Position numbers and translations under genes: made by a program. This document shows, in pieces, positions 1-7,365 of a DNA stretch of 18,210 nucleotides. The notes below the pieces were generated by a model, which searched no databases, had not been told where the DNA came from, and saw only the letters and a list, made by a program, of their open reading frames with translations. The stretch is from Thiotrichaceae bacterium. GTDB taxonomy: Bacteria > Pseudomonadota > Gammaproteobacteria > Thiotrichales > Thiotrichaceae. Every line of letters begins with the position of its first letter. Position 1 is the stretch's first letter. The stretch covers positions 1 to 18,210 of the forward strand of contig JALVDG010000018.1 in assembly GCA_027009095.1 (NCBI GenBank). Reading direction: 5' to 3'.

Positions 1-477
1 ATCCCACTCTCCTAATACACCCATGCGTACAAAATCAGCTTTTTGCTCTTCGATTTGTGTCTCGGCATACTCACGGCATAACTGACGGAACTTAGTCGCA
101 TCAACCTTTACACCAACCTTGCCGACTTTTTTCTCCACCTGCGCTTCAATCGGCAAGCCATGACAATCCCAACCCGGAACATAAGGTGCATCGAAACCAG
201 AGAGGGTTTTACTTTTGATAATAATATCTTTCAGGATTTTGTTAACCGCATGACCAATGTGTAGCTTGCCATTCGCATAAGGAGGACCATCATGCAAAAT
301 AAACGATGGGCGACCCGCACTATGCTCGCGCAACTTCTCGTAAAGCCCAGCCTCTGTCCACTGCTTTAGCATCGCAGGTTCACGGTTTGCTAAGTTTCCA
401 CGCATGGGGAAATCGGTTTTTGGTAGGTTTAGCGTCTTTTTGTAATCGACACTATTGTCACTCTTCTTATCTGTCAC
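1..477 (-). CDS. ileS: Isoleucyl-tRNA synthetase, N-terminal part (cut by window edge)
   Basis: This is a class I aminoacyl-tRNA synthetase that charges tRNA-Ile in the cytoplasm; only the first 159 codons are present. Read on the minus strand, the protein opens [20 protein letters not shown], followed by [12 protein letters not shown], then the ATP-binding signature region [19 protein letters not shown], which contains the HIGH motif, and then [12 protein letters not shown]. All are hallmarks of IleS. I chose the GTG at 475-477 because AGGA (complement of 485-488) sits 7 nt upstream and no other start codon lies nearby in frame. In many gammaproteobacteria ribF lies directly upstream of ileS; here the upstream neighbour is a divergent ankyrin gene, so that linkage is absent. 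The gene runs off the left edge in frame. Confidence 0.95.
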   Translation of the reverse strand, partial: MTDKKSDNSVDYKKTLNLPKTDFPMRGNLANREPAMLKQWTEAGLYEKLREHSAGRPSFILHDGPPYANGKLHIGHAVNKILKDIIIKSKTLSGFDAPYVPGWDCHGLPIEAQVEKKVGKVGVKVDATKFRQLCREYAETQIEEQKADFVRMGVLGEWD

Positions 478-780
478 AGCGTTATCCTGAGTACTTATTA
501 AATAATATAGACCGCATACAATAACAAGTTTTAATAAAAAATTCTGAAAAAATGGCTCTCACTGCATTTAATTACGCATTTATAGAGAATAGGTATTAGC
601 GCACAGAAATATGAAAAAAATGTGCTTAGTCTATTAGATATTCTAGGTTTGTGAAGCCTAGTGCTAATAACACCTTCGCTATCGTGATGAGTAGGATGGG
701 TATGCGATAGAATACCCAATAAAATCAATGTGTTGTGGTTTGAATTTGGTGAAGGTATGTATATACAGGGAGTATTGACA
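478..780. other. Divergent intergenic region between ileS and the ankyrin gene
   Basis: These 303 bases must hold the promoter of ileS (minus) and of the ankyrin gene (plus). I see no convincing -35/-10 pair. A compact hairpin lies at 643-661: an 8-bp stem with one G-U pair, CTAGGTTT/AAGCCTAG, and a GTG loop. A weaker GCACA/TGTGC pair lies at 601-625. No coding potential is convincing; the short reading frames here lack ribosome-binding sites and recognisable protein character. Confidence 0.5.
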
Positions 781-1752
781 ATGAAAATAAAAAATTACTG
801 GTTAGTCACTAGCCTAATGATATTAAGTGTATCTTCGCCCGCTAAAGCAGCAGGCGCAAGATTTTGTGATGGCTATGCACAAATAGGCGTAGCACAACAT
901 ATTAGTAATCTTGCACATAGCTGTAATCTAAACGGCTTACGCTGGAGTGCTAATTTTATTGGTCAAAAAGCATGGTGTCGCACGGTGCGACGAGTGATTG
1001 CACAAGCTGAAACAAGCGCGCGTCGAGCGGCACTAACAGCCTGTGGCGTACCCGCTAATATCCGCAAACCGTGGAGCGCCACTAATTACCAACAGAAAGA
1101 TGCCATTATTGAAGCCGCAGTGAGAAGAACAAGGGATGATGATGTACGTAGTTTGCGTATTTTTAAACGTGAAGGGGTTGACTTAACACGTGAGTGGGGT
1201 GGCAATTATGGCACTGTCTTATTCCATGCGATCGACAATCAAGCATCGAAATCGGTGCGCTATCTTATAAAAATAGATGATCCAAATCGTACCTCTAATG
1301 CAGGACCTAATCCTTTGGCAAATATGGTGAGCGATCCTGTGGTTAATTATCGCTTATTACGTTTTTTATTAAGACATGGCTCTAATCCTAATAGTTTTGG
1401 TGAGTTAGGCGGTAATGCATCCATTCCTTTAGCTATTGCAGTGAAAAAGCGTGATTTAAGAGCAGTAAAAGAGTTGATACATATTGGTCATGCTAACCCA
1501 AATTTTCATGATGATGCTGAGGAAACACCGCTCATTACTGCATTAAAAAATCATGATAAAAAAATTGCAATGCTACTAATCCGTGCGGGTGCAAATGTTA
1601 ATAGAGGTATTGTAGGGTTGTGTGCCGATGTACGTAATGCTAGGGATGATAAAATGCCATTAGATTATGCGCTAGAAATGGGTAATCGTCGGGTGATTAA
1701 TGAAATTAAGCGTAGAGACGGTAAAACGGTTGCACAGTGCGCTAGACCTTAG
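781..1752 (+). CDS. Periplasmic ankyrin-repeat protein with four-cysteine N-terminal module
   Basis: The 323-residue product begins with a Sec signal peptide (basic start MKIKNYW, hydrophobic core, AKA cleavage site near residue 23-24). Residues 29-88 form a module with four cysteines (C29, C48, C66, C88), the pattern C..YA...Q...N...C...G..W and WC at 65-66, then a helix rich in E and R. This resembles a recurring small proteobacterial periplasmic domain I know only as uncharacterised; that is from memory. From about residue 130 to 310 there are ankyrin-like helical repeats, for example LLRFLLRHGSNPN, TPLITALKNHDKKIAMLL and IRAGANVN. Ankyrin repeats bind proteins; the partner is unknown. I prefer this start to an in-frame ATG at 730 because AGGGAG at 767-772 lies 8 nt upstream and the signal peptide begins here. 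The gene stands alone, followed by a terminator-like hairpin. Confidence 0.85.
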   Translation: MKIKNYWLVTSLMILSVSSPAKAAGARFCDGYAQIGVAQHISNLAHSCNLNGLRWSANFIGQKAWCRTVRRVIAQAETSARRAALTACGVPANIRKPWSATNYQQKDAIIEAAVRRTRDDDVRSLRIFKREGVDLTREWGGNYGTVLFHAIDNQASKSVRYLIKIDDPNRTSNAGPNPLANMVSDPVVNYRLLRFLLRHGSNPNSFGELGGNASIPLAIAVKKRDLRAVKELIHIGHANPNFHDDAEETPLITALKNHDKKIAMLLIRAGANVNRGIVGLCADVRNARDDKMPLDYALEMGNRRVINEIKRRDGKTVAQCARP

Positions 1753-1768
1753 TTATGCAGACTTCTAG

Positions 1769-1835
1769 ATAAAAATGTGAGTTAAGTCACAATTATAATG
1801 TGAAGAACTTACATTTTTATCCTGTTTGTTTTTTT
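1769..1835 (+). terminator. AT-rich hairpin and T-run, probable terminator of the ankyrin gene
   Basis: A perfect 10-bp inverted repeat, ATAAAAATGT (1769-1778) and ACATTTTTAT (1811-1820), extends inward to about 15 bp with one G-U pair. Inside it lies a second small stem, TCACA/TGTGA. A seven-T run follows at 1829-1835. The position, 16 nt after the ankyrin stop codon, fits a rho-independent terminator. The stem is AT-rich, so its strength is uncertain. Confidence 0.5.
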
Positions 1836-2013
1836 AATATGAAGTCATTAAAACTTGTTTAACGAATAAAATATAGTGTGTAAATAATTCGTTACTCAAA
1901 TTTTTAATAATTGATATGAATACATAAAATCTACAGGTGTTCATAAGTAGACTATTCATAACAAAGTGTCATAAAAAAGCTATTTTGTAAGACATCTAAA
2001 GGAGTATATATCC

Positions 2014-2772
2014 ATGTTGAATAAATCATTTTTTGTAAGCCTAACACTAGCAATATCTTTTATCTCAATACCTACAATTTCTAATGCTTCCCCTTATGAG
2101 TGCTATAGAGCTGCTAAAGCTGGAGAGTGGCAAAAAACACGAAAGCCTAAAGGTAACTGGGGGCCAATTCATAATACCAGTAAGTGGAGTTACTCTGCTG
2201 TTTCTGGAAAAGATATTTATCGACATAAAAACGGGAAAAGAACGGTAGGAACACGATGTAAAGGAGTAGGTTATAATTACGGCCAACATAAAGTTGATTT
2301 CGAGGGAAAACAAGACTGGTGTGTTAAGTATATAGAGGGATGGTCTCAGTCAACGGTTGCACCTCACTGTCCACAAGGGTATAGCTTAAGTGCAAATAAA
2401 AAGAACTGTATACGTCCAGCTAAAGCGGGAAAATGGAATAAAACGCGAAAACCTAAAGGCAACTGGGGGCCATTGCATAATACGAAGAAGTGGAGTTACT
2501 CCGCTGTTTCTGGAAAAGATATTTATAGACATCGAAACGGGAAAAGAACGGTAGGAACACGATGTAAAGGAGTAGGTTATAATTACGGCCAACATAAAGT
2601 TGATTTCGAGGGTACACAAGATTGGTGTGCTAACTGGTCTCCAAGTACCCCTTCAAATACAATATTGGCTCAATGCCCTAGTAATTACACATTAACTAAA
2701 CATAAATTTAAGAAAATAAACTCCTCTGTATTAAAAAATATATCAGCTGTAAGACCTGTTATTTCAAGATAA
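2014..2772 (+). CDS. Secreted cysteine-containing protein made of two near-identical 102-residue units
   Basis: I do not recognise this 252-residue family. It has a Sec signal peptide (cleavage near residue 25, ISNA/SP), so it is exported. The mature part is two tandem units with an exact 102-residue period: C30 and C132, C82 and C184, C103 and C205, C119 and C221. Each unit runs AKAG.W.KTRKPKGNWGP, then KWSYSAVSGKDIYRH, then RTVGTRCKGVGYNYGQH and DWC, and ends in CPxxYxL. The lysine-, tryptophan- and glycine-rich composition suggests a small disulfide-bonded extracellular fold, perhaps a binding module, but no function can be assigned. The second unit loses register after C221: residue 234, expected to be cysteine by the period, is lysine, and the tail is basic and unrelated. 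AAAGGAG at 1998-2004 lies 9 nt before the ATG. The gene stands alone in the same orientation as its neighbours. Confidence 0.85.
   Translation: MLNKSFFVSLTLAISFISIPTISNASPYECYRAAKAGEWQKTRKPKGNWGPIHNTSKWSYSAVSGKDIYRHKNGKRTVGTRCKGVGYNYGQHKVDFEGKQDWCVKYIEGWSQSTVAPHCPQGYSLSANKKNCIRPAKAGKWNKTRKPKGNWGPLHNTKKWSYSAVSGKDIYRHRNGKRTVGTRCKGVGYNYGQHKVDFEGTQDWCANWSPSTPSNTILAQCPSNYTLTKHKFKKINSSVLKNISAVRPVISR
2182..2628 (+). repeat. Intragenic direct repeat, 306-bp period
   Basis: The block 2182-2322 recurs at 2488-2628 with an offset of exactly 306 bp. By eye I count about seven differences over 141 bp. A 78-bp stretch, 2229-2306, is identical to 2535-2612. The sequence between and outside these blocks is still homologous at the protein level but clearly more diverged, for example 2110-2181 against 2416-2487. 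Such uneven similarity suggests recent duplication plus gene conversion of the core. Confidence 0.9.
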
Positions 2773-3052
2773 TGGCGTAAAAATATTAAGGAATGACGTC
2801 ATGAAAAAGTGACAACTGTTTTATTTATTGATGTAACTACTTTCACTCTAAGCCAACTTTGATTATTAGTATAAAAAATCAAGGGAGGGGAGATTTAAGA
2901 TATTTTAAATTATCCACCAATGATAGAAATAATATTGTTTAGGTGTTTGTGTTGCTTTCAATTACCACGATAGAATGAATGTAGCTTTTTTGAGGTGTGC
3001 TATCATACTAGTGTTAGTGTGTAGCACACTTTAAATATTTTGAGGATAATTT
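2773..3052. other. Intergenic region upstream of the cytochrome gene
   Basis: No gene is seen. The region includes a short TGACGTCA palindrome near 2794. Just before the cytochrome gene lies an 8-bp inverted repeat, GTGTGCTA (2995-3002) and TAGCACAC (3022-3029), listed separately. No clear promoter hexamers were found. Confidence 0.4.
2995..3029 (+). promoter_or_regulatory. Inverted repeat upstream of the cytochrome c lipoprotein gene
   Basis: GTGTGCTA and TAGCACAC form a perfect 8-bp inverted repeat around a 19-nt centre that itself contains ACTAGT. It ends 12 nt before the GAGGA ribosome-binding site at 3042-3046. It could be an operator or a 5' leader hairpin; the sequence alone does not decide. 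Confidence 0.3.
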
Positions 3053-3430
3053 ATGACTAAAATTCCATTAATACTGTTTATATCATCGTTTTTACTCGCA
3101 GGGTGTCAAAGTGAAACGTCAACAGAGACAGCAAAAAAAGTCACTCAAAAAGTTGAGAAAGTAGCGGTAGCAAAAACTGAGAATAAAGCAGCAGAAAAAC
3201 ATGTTGACGTTGACGAAGAGTCTGGCGCTACTTTACATAAAGCTAATTGTGCAAGGTGTCATGGCGAAGGCTATTACCCTAAAAAGCCAACATCAAGTAT
3301 GACATCTTATGATGATTTGCAAACAAGGGTTAAAATGTGTGATTCACAGCTAGGAACAGAATTATTTCCTGAAGAGTTGCAGAAAATTGGTGACTACTTA
3401 AATGATACTTATTACAAATTTAAGAAATAA
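3053..3430 (+). CDS. Mono-heme c-type cytochrome lipoprotein
   Basis: The 125-residue product has a lipoprotein signal peptide with lipobox LLAGC ending at C18, followed by QSE, so it should be lipid-anchored in the periplasm. A charged linker rich in K, E, V and T (about residues 20-58) precedes a small class I cytochrome c domain. This has one heme-binding CARCH motif (C66, C69, H70). M95 in RVKMC is the likely axial methionine. The C-terminal FPEELQKIGDYLNDTYYKF matches a common family of short periplasmic cytochromes ending in a YLN..YYKF helix. It probably passes electrons in a periplasmic chain, but no partner oxidoreductase lies nearby. GAGGA at 3042-3046, 6 nt from the ATG, supports the start. 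Confidence 0.85.
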   Translation: MTKIPLILFISSFLLAGCQSETSTETAKKVTQKVEKVAVAKTENKAAEKHVDVDEESGATLHKANCARCHGEGYYPKKPTSSMTSYDDLQTRVKMCDSQLGTELFPEELQKIGDYLNDTYYKFKK

Positions 3431-3623
3431 AGAAGTATTTTTGTGATGAGGTGTAATTTTTGGTGTCCTCACTTTCTCCCCTGATTAAGTTCAGGGTATT
3501 GTGACTTTCGGTGTTTTTCAAGATAGTTGTCACCTTTTACTTAATATTTATTCATCTATTTTCAAGTTCATATTTAATTCCCGATCAGGGTTCTGTCGGG
3601 TACCGTGTAATCATGGACATATT

Positions 3624-3786
3624 TAGGGCAATCGCACTTAAATTTAGTTGACTTTAATGAACATTTTAAAATCAGCAAGTTACAAGGTTCGCAATTTTGC
3701 GAATAAATATAATTCACGAATTTTAAAATTATGTGAATTGTAAGTAGTTGATTTTGCAAGCCACTAATTTAAGTGCGATTGCCCTA
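3624..3786. mobile_element. Foldback MITE-like element, 21-bp terminal inverted repeats
   Basis: The ends are perfect inverted repeats of 21 bp: TAGGGCAATCGCACTTAAAT plus T at 3624-3644, mirrored at 3766-3786. The interior is also self-complementary: TTCGCAA-TT-TTGCGAA near its centre, AATTCAC/GTGAATT, and an imperfect AAAATCA...TGATTTT pair. If the outer TA on each side is the target duplication, the element is 159 bp (3626-3784) with ends GGGCAATCGC, in the style of an IS630/mariner-related MITE; that family assignment is inference. It encodes no transposase. A 12-bp match to its right end, CGATTGCCCTAG, lies at 6950-6961. Confidence 0.65.
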
Positions 3787-3838
3787 GACTTATAGTCCTT
3801 ATAAATCAATGATTAATGCGTTTTTCAGGGCTGACTAA

Positions 3839-3864
3839 TTACTGATTATGCTGAGCCGTTACAA
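3839..3864 (-). repeat. Half-copy (one end) of the TTGTAACTACTCAGC element family
   Basis: Read on the minus strand, these 26 bases match the left end of the element at 10363-10508 (TTGTAACTACTCAGCATAAT and on to CAGTAA) with two mismatches. No matching opposite end was found nearby, so this is probably a decayed remnant or solo end. Confidence 0.55.
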
Positions 3865-4058
3865 AATATCTTTATTTTATACTTTCCCTCACGACCTATT
3901 GTCATTATTACTTGTACCTGAATCACTTTAAAAGTGCTTATTTAACAGCCATTCAGCTTGCTTCTGCAATAATATTGTCCATAAAAAACACGATAGCCCC
4001 CTCCCCCATCATTTCATAGGCTGTCTTTAATAAAAACAACAATATGGACGCTCCCCAA

Positions 4059-6500
4059 ATGCGTAAAACTATTATCGCTTTAAGCTTATTACTTTCAACA
4101 AATGCCTTTGCTAACCCGCTATGGGAAGATGTAAAAAGCCCTGTTGAAAATACCAATAAATTATCACGTAGCGCACTTCCCCTTTATTCTGCACGGCTAT
4201 TAAAGCTAGATGAAAATGCCTTACGCCAACAGCTTTTATCAAAAAATAAACCTTCCATAGCTAGCATGGCAGCAAAAGATAAATTATTAGTACTACCACT
4301 GCCCGATGGCTCAATGGTTGATGTTATTGCTAAAGAATATGCGCTACTTAGCCCCGAACTAGCCGCTAAATTCCCCGATATTAAGACATGGAAAGTACAT
4401 GCTGCTAATGGTAAAAATATTCATGGTCGCATTGATTTAACGGACTCAGGCTTTCATGCCATGCTCATATTAGAAAATGGCGATACTATTTTTATAGATC
4501 CTAAAAAATCTAGTAATAACAAGCTGTATAACAGCTTTAGCAAAAAAGATAACAAGCCATTATTCCAGCGTCACTCCCTAAAAAAAGAGCATCTAATACG
4601 ACCGCCAATACCACAAAAAAGAGCAAATAAATTACAAAGTAAAAATAATCGTACCGCTCGCCCTTTAATTACTTATCGCCTTGCCCTATCTGCAACAGGT
4701 GAATACGTTAAGCTAAGGGGGGGCACTAAAAAAAATGCTTTAAATGCAATGGCAACCACTATAAATCGTGTTAATGAAATTTATGAGCGTGATCTTGCTA
4801 TTCAGCTTTCTCTTGTTGCTAATACCGATAAAATTATTTATACCAACGAGGATACTGATCCATATACAAATGGCGATGCCTACACTATGGTGGATGAGAC
4901 AATTGCGACAATAGATGCGATTATTGGTGATAGTAATTATGATATTGGTCATCTATTTGGTGGAGATGGCACGGGTGGTCTTGCTTTATTAAGTGGTGCA
5001 TGCCGCGCTAATAAAATCTCACATAAAGCAGGTGGTATTACAGGTTCTGCCTCCCCTTATGGTGACAGTTTTGATATTGATTATGTTGCCCATGAGATCG
5101 GGCACCAACTCGGGGCAACACATACGTTTAATAGTGAAACTCTAAATTGTGGAGGTAATAACCGTGAACCAGATACTGCCGTTGAACCTGGTAGTGGTAG
5201 CACTATTATGTCTTATGCTGGTATTTGTGGAACAAATAATTTACAAAAAAACTCTGATGCAGTCTTCAATACCGTGAGTATTGCGCAAATAGATTATTAT
5301 TTACGCGATAGTGGTGAAGCTAACTGCGGTACAAAAAAAATAAAAAGTAATAATAACCCGAATATTAATGCAACTTCTTCTTATTATATTCCAACGAATA
5401 CACCCTTTATTTTAACAAGTAATGCACACGATATTGATGGTGACAGCTTAAGTTATACATGGGATGAAATTGATACTAATGGCACGGCTGTAGATGTTGG
5501 GCTCGACACAGGAGACAACCCGCTCTTTCGTAGCCGTTTACCTACTAGCAAAAATTATCGCTATTTTCCCCGAGTTGAGACCTTATTTAGTGGTTATCCC
5601 GTTAAAGGGGAAATGTTAGCAGTAACAAATCGAGCATTAAATTTTGCAACTACCGTTAGGGATAATAAAGGAGGTATAGCAAGAGAAGATACAAAAATTA
5701 TCACATCAGGCAATGCCTTTTCACTTATCTCACATAGTACTGCACGCTCATATAAATTAGGAGACGTGGTAAATGTCAGCTGGGATAAGGCATCGACAAA
5801 CTTACCGCCAATTAATTGTAAAAGTGTTGATATTAAGCTCTTAGCAAAAGATGGCAACACACAAAATTTACTAATTAACACTCCGAATGATGGTCAACAA
5901 AGTTTTATTATCTCTAACTATACGAACACTATTTCTCAAGCTCGCCTAATGGTTGCATGCAGTGATAATATTTTCTTTGCGGTTTCTAAAGGAAATATCT
6001 CAATAATGAGAAGTGAGCCAACCATTAGCATTAATTCCCCCTCTATTATTGAAGGTGATACTGGAAATAAAATATTAAATTATATTATCAAACTTTCCTC
6101 GGCAAGCGACAAAGATGCGAGTGTTAAATATATTATTAGGGATGCTATCAGCAATCAACAAGTACAAAATGGTATCGTAAACATTCCTGCAGGAAAGATA
6201 AGTGCCAATATTTACCAAACTATTGAAGGTAATTTTATAAAAGATAATGATAGAAAATATTACCTCACTCTCTACTCACCCATTAATATTCAATTTGATA
6301 GCGAAAATACAGAGACTCTAAAAACCACAGGAACGGTAATCGATAATGATAACAAGGTTGAAGATCCAGAAGATAAATCTGTCGTAAATAACTCGAACAA
6401 AAAATCAGCAGGATCAATGGGCAGTATATTGGTATTTTTAATGCTTTATCTTTCGTTACTAAAATTGAGAGTAAAGGCACGTAGAGCGGCTTCGGCTTAA
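4059..6500 (+). CDS. Secreted M12B (reprolysin-like) zinc metalloprotease with Calx-beta domain and C-terminal anchor
   Basis: The 813-residue protein has a Sec signal peptide (MRKTIIALSLLLSTNAFA, cleavage after residue 18) and a propeptide-like region. The metzincin domain carries zinc site HEIGHQLGATH (H345, E346, H349, H355) and Met-turn IMSYAG (M384). A following region starts INATSSYYIPTNTPFILTS and contains DIDGDSLSYTW, the Ig/cadherin-like type common after bacterial reprolysins. A Calx-beta-like domain (PTISI...SIIEGD to VIDND) precedes the tail. The tail, from about G785, is small residues, a hydrophobic segment and basic RVKARR, resembling GlyGly-CTERM signals cleaved by rhombosortases; the AGSMG motif is imperfect. 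It probably degrades extracellular protein. An ATG at 4044 is in frame, but I prefer 4059 because the signal peptide then begins MRK. Neither start has a clear Shine-Dalgarno. Confidence 0.85.
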   Translation: MRKTIIALSLLLSTNAFANPLWEDVKSPVENTNKLSRSALPLYSARLLKLDENALRQQLLSKNKPSIASMAAKDKLLVLPLPDGSMVDVIAKEYALLSPELAAKFPDIKTWKVHAANGKNIHGRIDLTDSGFHAMLILENGDTIFIDPKKSSNNKLYNSFSKKDNKPLFQRHSLKKEHLIRPPIPQKRANKLQSKNNRTARPLITYRLALSATGEYVKLRGGTKKNALNAMATTINRVNEIYERDLAIQLSLVANTDKIIYTNEDTDPYTNGDAYTMVDETIATIDAIIGDSNYDIGHLFGGDGTGGLALLSGACRANKISHKAGGITGSASPYGDSFDIDYVAHEIGHQLGATHTFNSETLNCGGNNREPDTAVEPGSGSTIMSYAGICGTNNLQKNSDAVFNTVSIAQIDYYLRDSGEANCGTKKIKSNNNPNINATSSYYIPTNTPFILTSNAHDIDGDSLSYTWDEIDTNGTAVDVGLDTGDNPLFRSRLPTSKNYRYFPRVETLFSGYPVKGEMLAVTNRALNFATTVRDNKGGIAREDTKIITSGNAFSLISHSTARSYKLGDVVNVSWDKASTNLPPINCKSVDIKLLAKDGNTQNLLINTPNDGQQSFIISNYTNTISQARLMVACSDNIFFAVSKGNISIMRSEPTISINSPSIIEGDTGNKILNYIIKLSSASDKDASVKYIIRDAISNQQVQNGIVNIPAGKISANIYQTIEGNFIKDNDRKYYLTLYSPINIQFDSENTETLKTTGTVIDNDNKVEDPEDKSVVNNSNKKSAGSMGSILVFLMLYLSLLKLRVKARRAASA

Positions 6501-6508
6501 TAGTTTTA

Positions 6509-6674
6509 ACCTGAATCTGTGACTTCAATGCGGATAACAGGGGATACGATATTGGTTTAGCACGGGATTTTAAAGAATTTTAGCTTCACCCTTAGGTTTA
6601 GTGAGCACTACAGTACTCAATTATGCTTTAGTGTAAATGGGTATTTTTTAAACCCGTGATGAATCAATAGCTAA
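6509..6674 (+). mobile_element. Family 2 MITE-like repeat, truncated copy B
   Basis: This copy begins ACCTGAATCTGTGACTT, 9 bp after the protease stop codon. It aligns along most of its length to the reverse complement of 14922-15080: both share GGATAACAGGGGATA, TAGCACGGGATTT, CTTCACCCTTAG, GTATTTTTTAAA and CAATAGCT. It carries about 30 extra bases (around 6602-6638), which contain a CACTA/TAGTG pair. It loses the opposite end at about 6674, exactly where another hairpin element begins. Confidence 0.7.
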
Positions 6675-6759
6675 TGTTACGCAGCCTTACGAAGGAATGC
6701 GAGTTGCAGGAGTAGCCAATAATTGTAACCCATTGATTCGTAATATAGGGTACGTAACA
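6675..6759. repeat. 85-bp imperfect inverted-repeat element
   Basis: The outer ends are TGTTACGCAGCC (6675-6686) and GGGTACGTAACA (6748-6759), complementary except at two positions. Just inside is a second pair, TTACGAA (6687-6693) and TTCGTAA. It starts where the similarity of the preceding family 2 copy stops, so it may have inserted there or replaced that element's end. It has no coding capacity. Confidence 0.5.
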
Positions 6760-6970
6760 TCAGTTATATCGACTACTTCAGTTGTAATTAAGCTTGCCGA
6801 AACTACCTTAATTAGTAGTATTCCAGACTTGTATATTTTTAGATAGTGCTAAAATAGTAACTTCTCATAATCCACAGGCAGCGTGCTGAATAATTTCAGC
6901 CATAGGAGGGATCTGATTTTTTTCTTAGGTTCGATCTGTTAGGTATTTCCGATTGCCCTAGTTTGCTGCG

Positions 6971-7195
6971 TTATGGCGTAAGTGCAATAATAGTTAATGC
7001 ATGTAAATCACCTGATGTAATGGCTGAGTCAACGGCTGCGTAGACCATTTTATGCTTTTTTAAAAGACTTAAGCCTTCAAAACTTGCACTGGTGACTTTA
7101 GCTTCATATTTATAGCCATCGCCTGTGACTTCTACTGTTGCATCTGGGATACCTGCTTTTATCAGCTCTGCGACTGCTTCGTTACTAATACTCAT
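6971..7195 (-). CDS. ibaG: BolA-family protein, IbaG type
   Basis: The 74-residue product is a full-length small BolA/IbaG protein. It shows the family pattern: IPDATVEVTGDGYKYEAKVTS early, a helix with FEGLSLLKKHKMVYAAV, and the C-terminal signature LHALTIIALTP with the conserved histidine of IbaG. BolA-family proteins bind [2Fe-2S] clusters with monothiol glutaredoxins and influence cell shape and acid or iron responses. In E. coli ibaG sits beside mla and murA genes; here it does not, and lies divergent from a cyclic-nucleotide-binding-fold gene, 170 bp apart. AAGGA (complement of bases near 7204-7208) lies about 8 nt before the ATG. Confidence 0.88.
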   Translation of the reverse strand: MSISNEAVAELIKAGIPDATVEVTGDGYKYEAKVTSASFEGLSLLKKHKMVYAAVDSAITSGDLHALTIIALTP

Positions 7196-7365
7196 TAGTG
7201 TATTCCTTAAATTATTTGAAGATTTTTATGTGTTACCGCTGCAATTATATTATTTATTAGGGTGCGCGTATAATATACTTATAATTAAACTACTTTCATA
7301 TTACATCGGTTGATACTAATAAGGGGATTTGGTAAGCAGCCGTTTACATCGCTATTGGAGAAAAA

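Larger units (their letters stand above)
3431..4058. other. Long intergenic region with nested inverted repeats
   Basis: These 628 bases contain no convincing gene. After the cytochrome stop come a GC-rich hairpin, CCCTG/CAGGG at 3479-3496, and a GTGAC/GTCAC pair at 3501-3533 followed by CTTTT, which may end transcription. A 163-bp foldback element (3624-3786) and a half-copy of another element (3839-3864) follow and are listed separately. The leader before the protease has a 7-bp stem, GATAGCC (3992-3998) and GGCTGTC (4019-4025) with one T-G pair, and a C-rich loop. Confidence 0.5.
6501..6970. other. Intergenic region rich in repeats between the protease and ibaG
   Basis: Between the convergent protease gene and ibaG lie 470 bases without a credible gene. 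They contain a family 2 repeat copy (6509-6674), an 85-bp hairpin element (6675-6759), a GCTGAA-TAAT-TTCAGC hairpin (6885-6900), and CGATTGCCCTAG (6950-6961), which matches one end of the foldback element at 3624-3786. The interval looks like a landing zone for small elements. No strong T-tailed terminator is seen for either gene. Confidence 0.5.

Noticed and set aside
306..524. Plus-strand reading frame opposite the start of ileS
   Set aside because: It lies antisense to the well-supported ileS N-terminus, with no ribosome-binding site and no protein character.
531..728. Minus-strand 65-codon frame upstream of ileS
   Set aside because: It lies in the AT-rich divergent promoter region, overlaps hairpins, and shows no recognisable domain or ribosome site.
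3574..3759. Minus-strand 61-codon frame
   Set aside because: It falls inside the foldback element; its codons come from self-complementary repeat sequence.
3916..3924. ACCTGAATC before the protease, matching the family 2 end and seeming to bracket the gene with 6509
   Set aside because: The match is only 9 bp, in the same orientation as the downstream end, and no further element sequence follows, so chance is likely.
6536..6547. GGATAACAGGGGATA, similar to part of a homing-endonuclease (I-SceI-like) recognition sequence
   Set aside because: It is a conserved internal block of the family 2 repeat and also occurs in the copy at 14922-15080; no intron or endonuclease gene is present.
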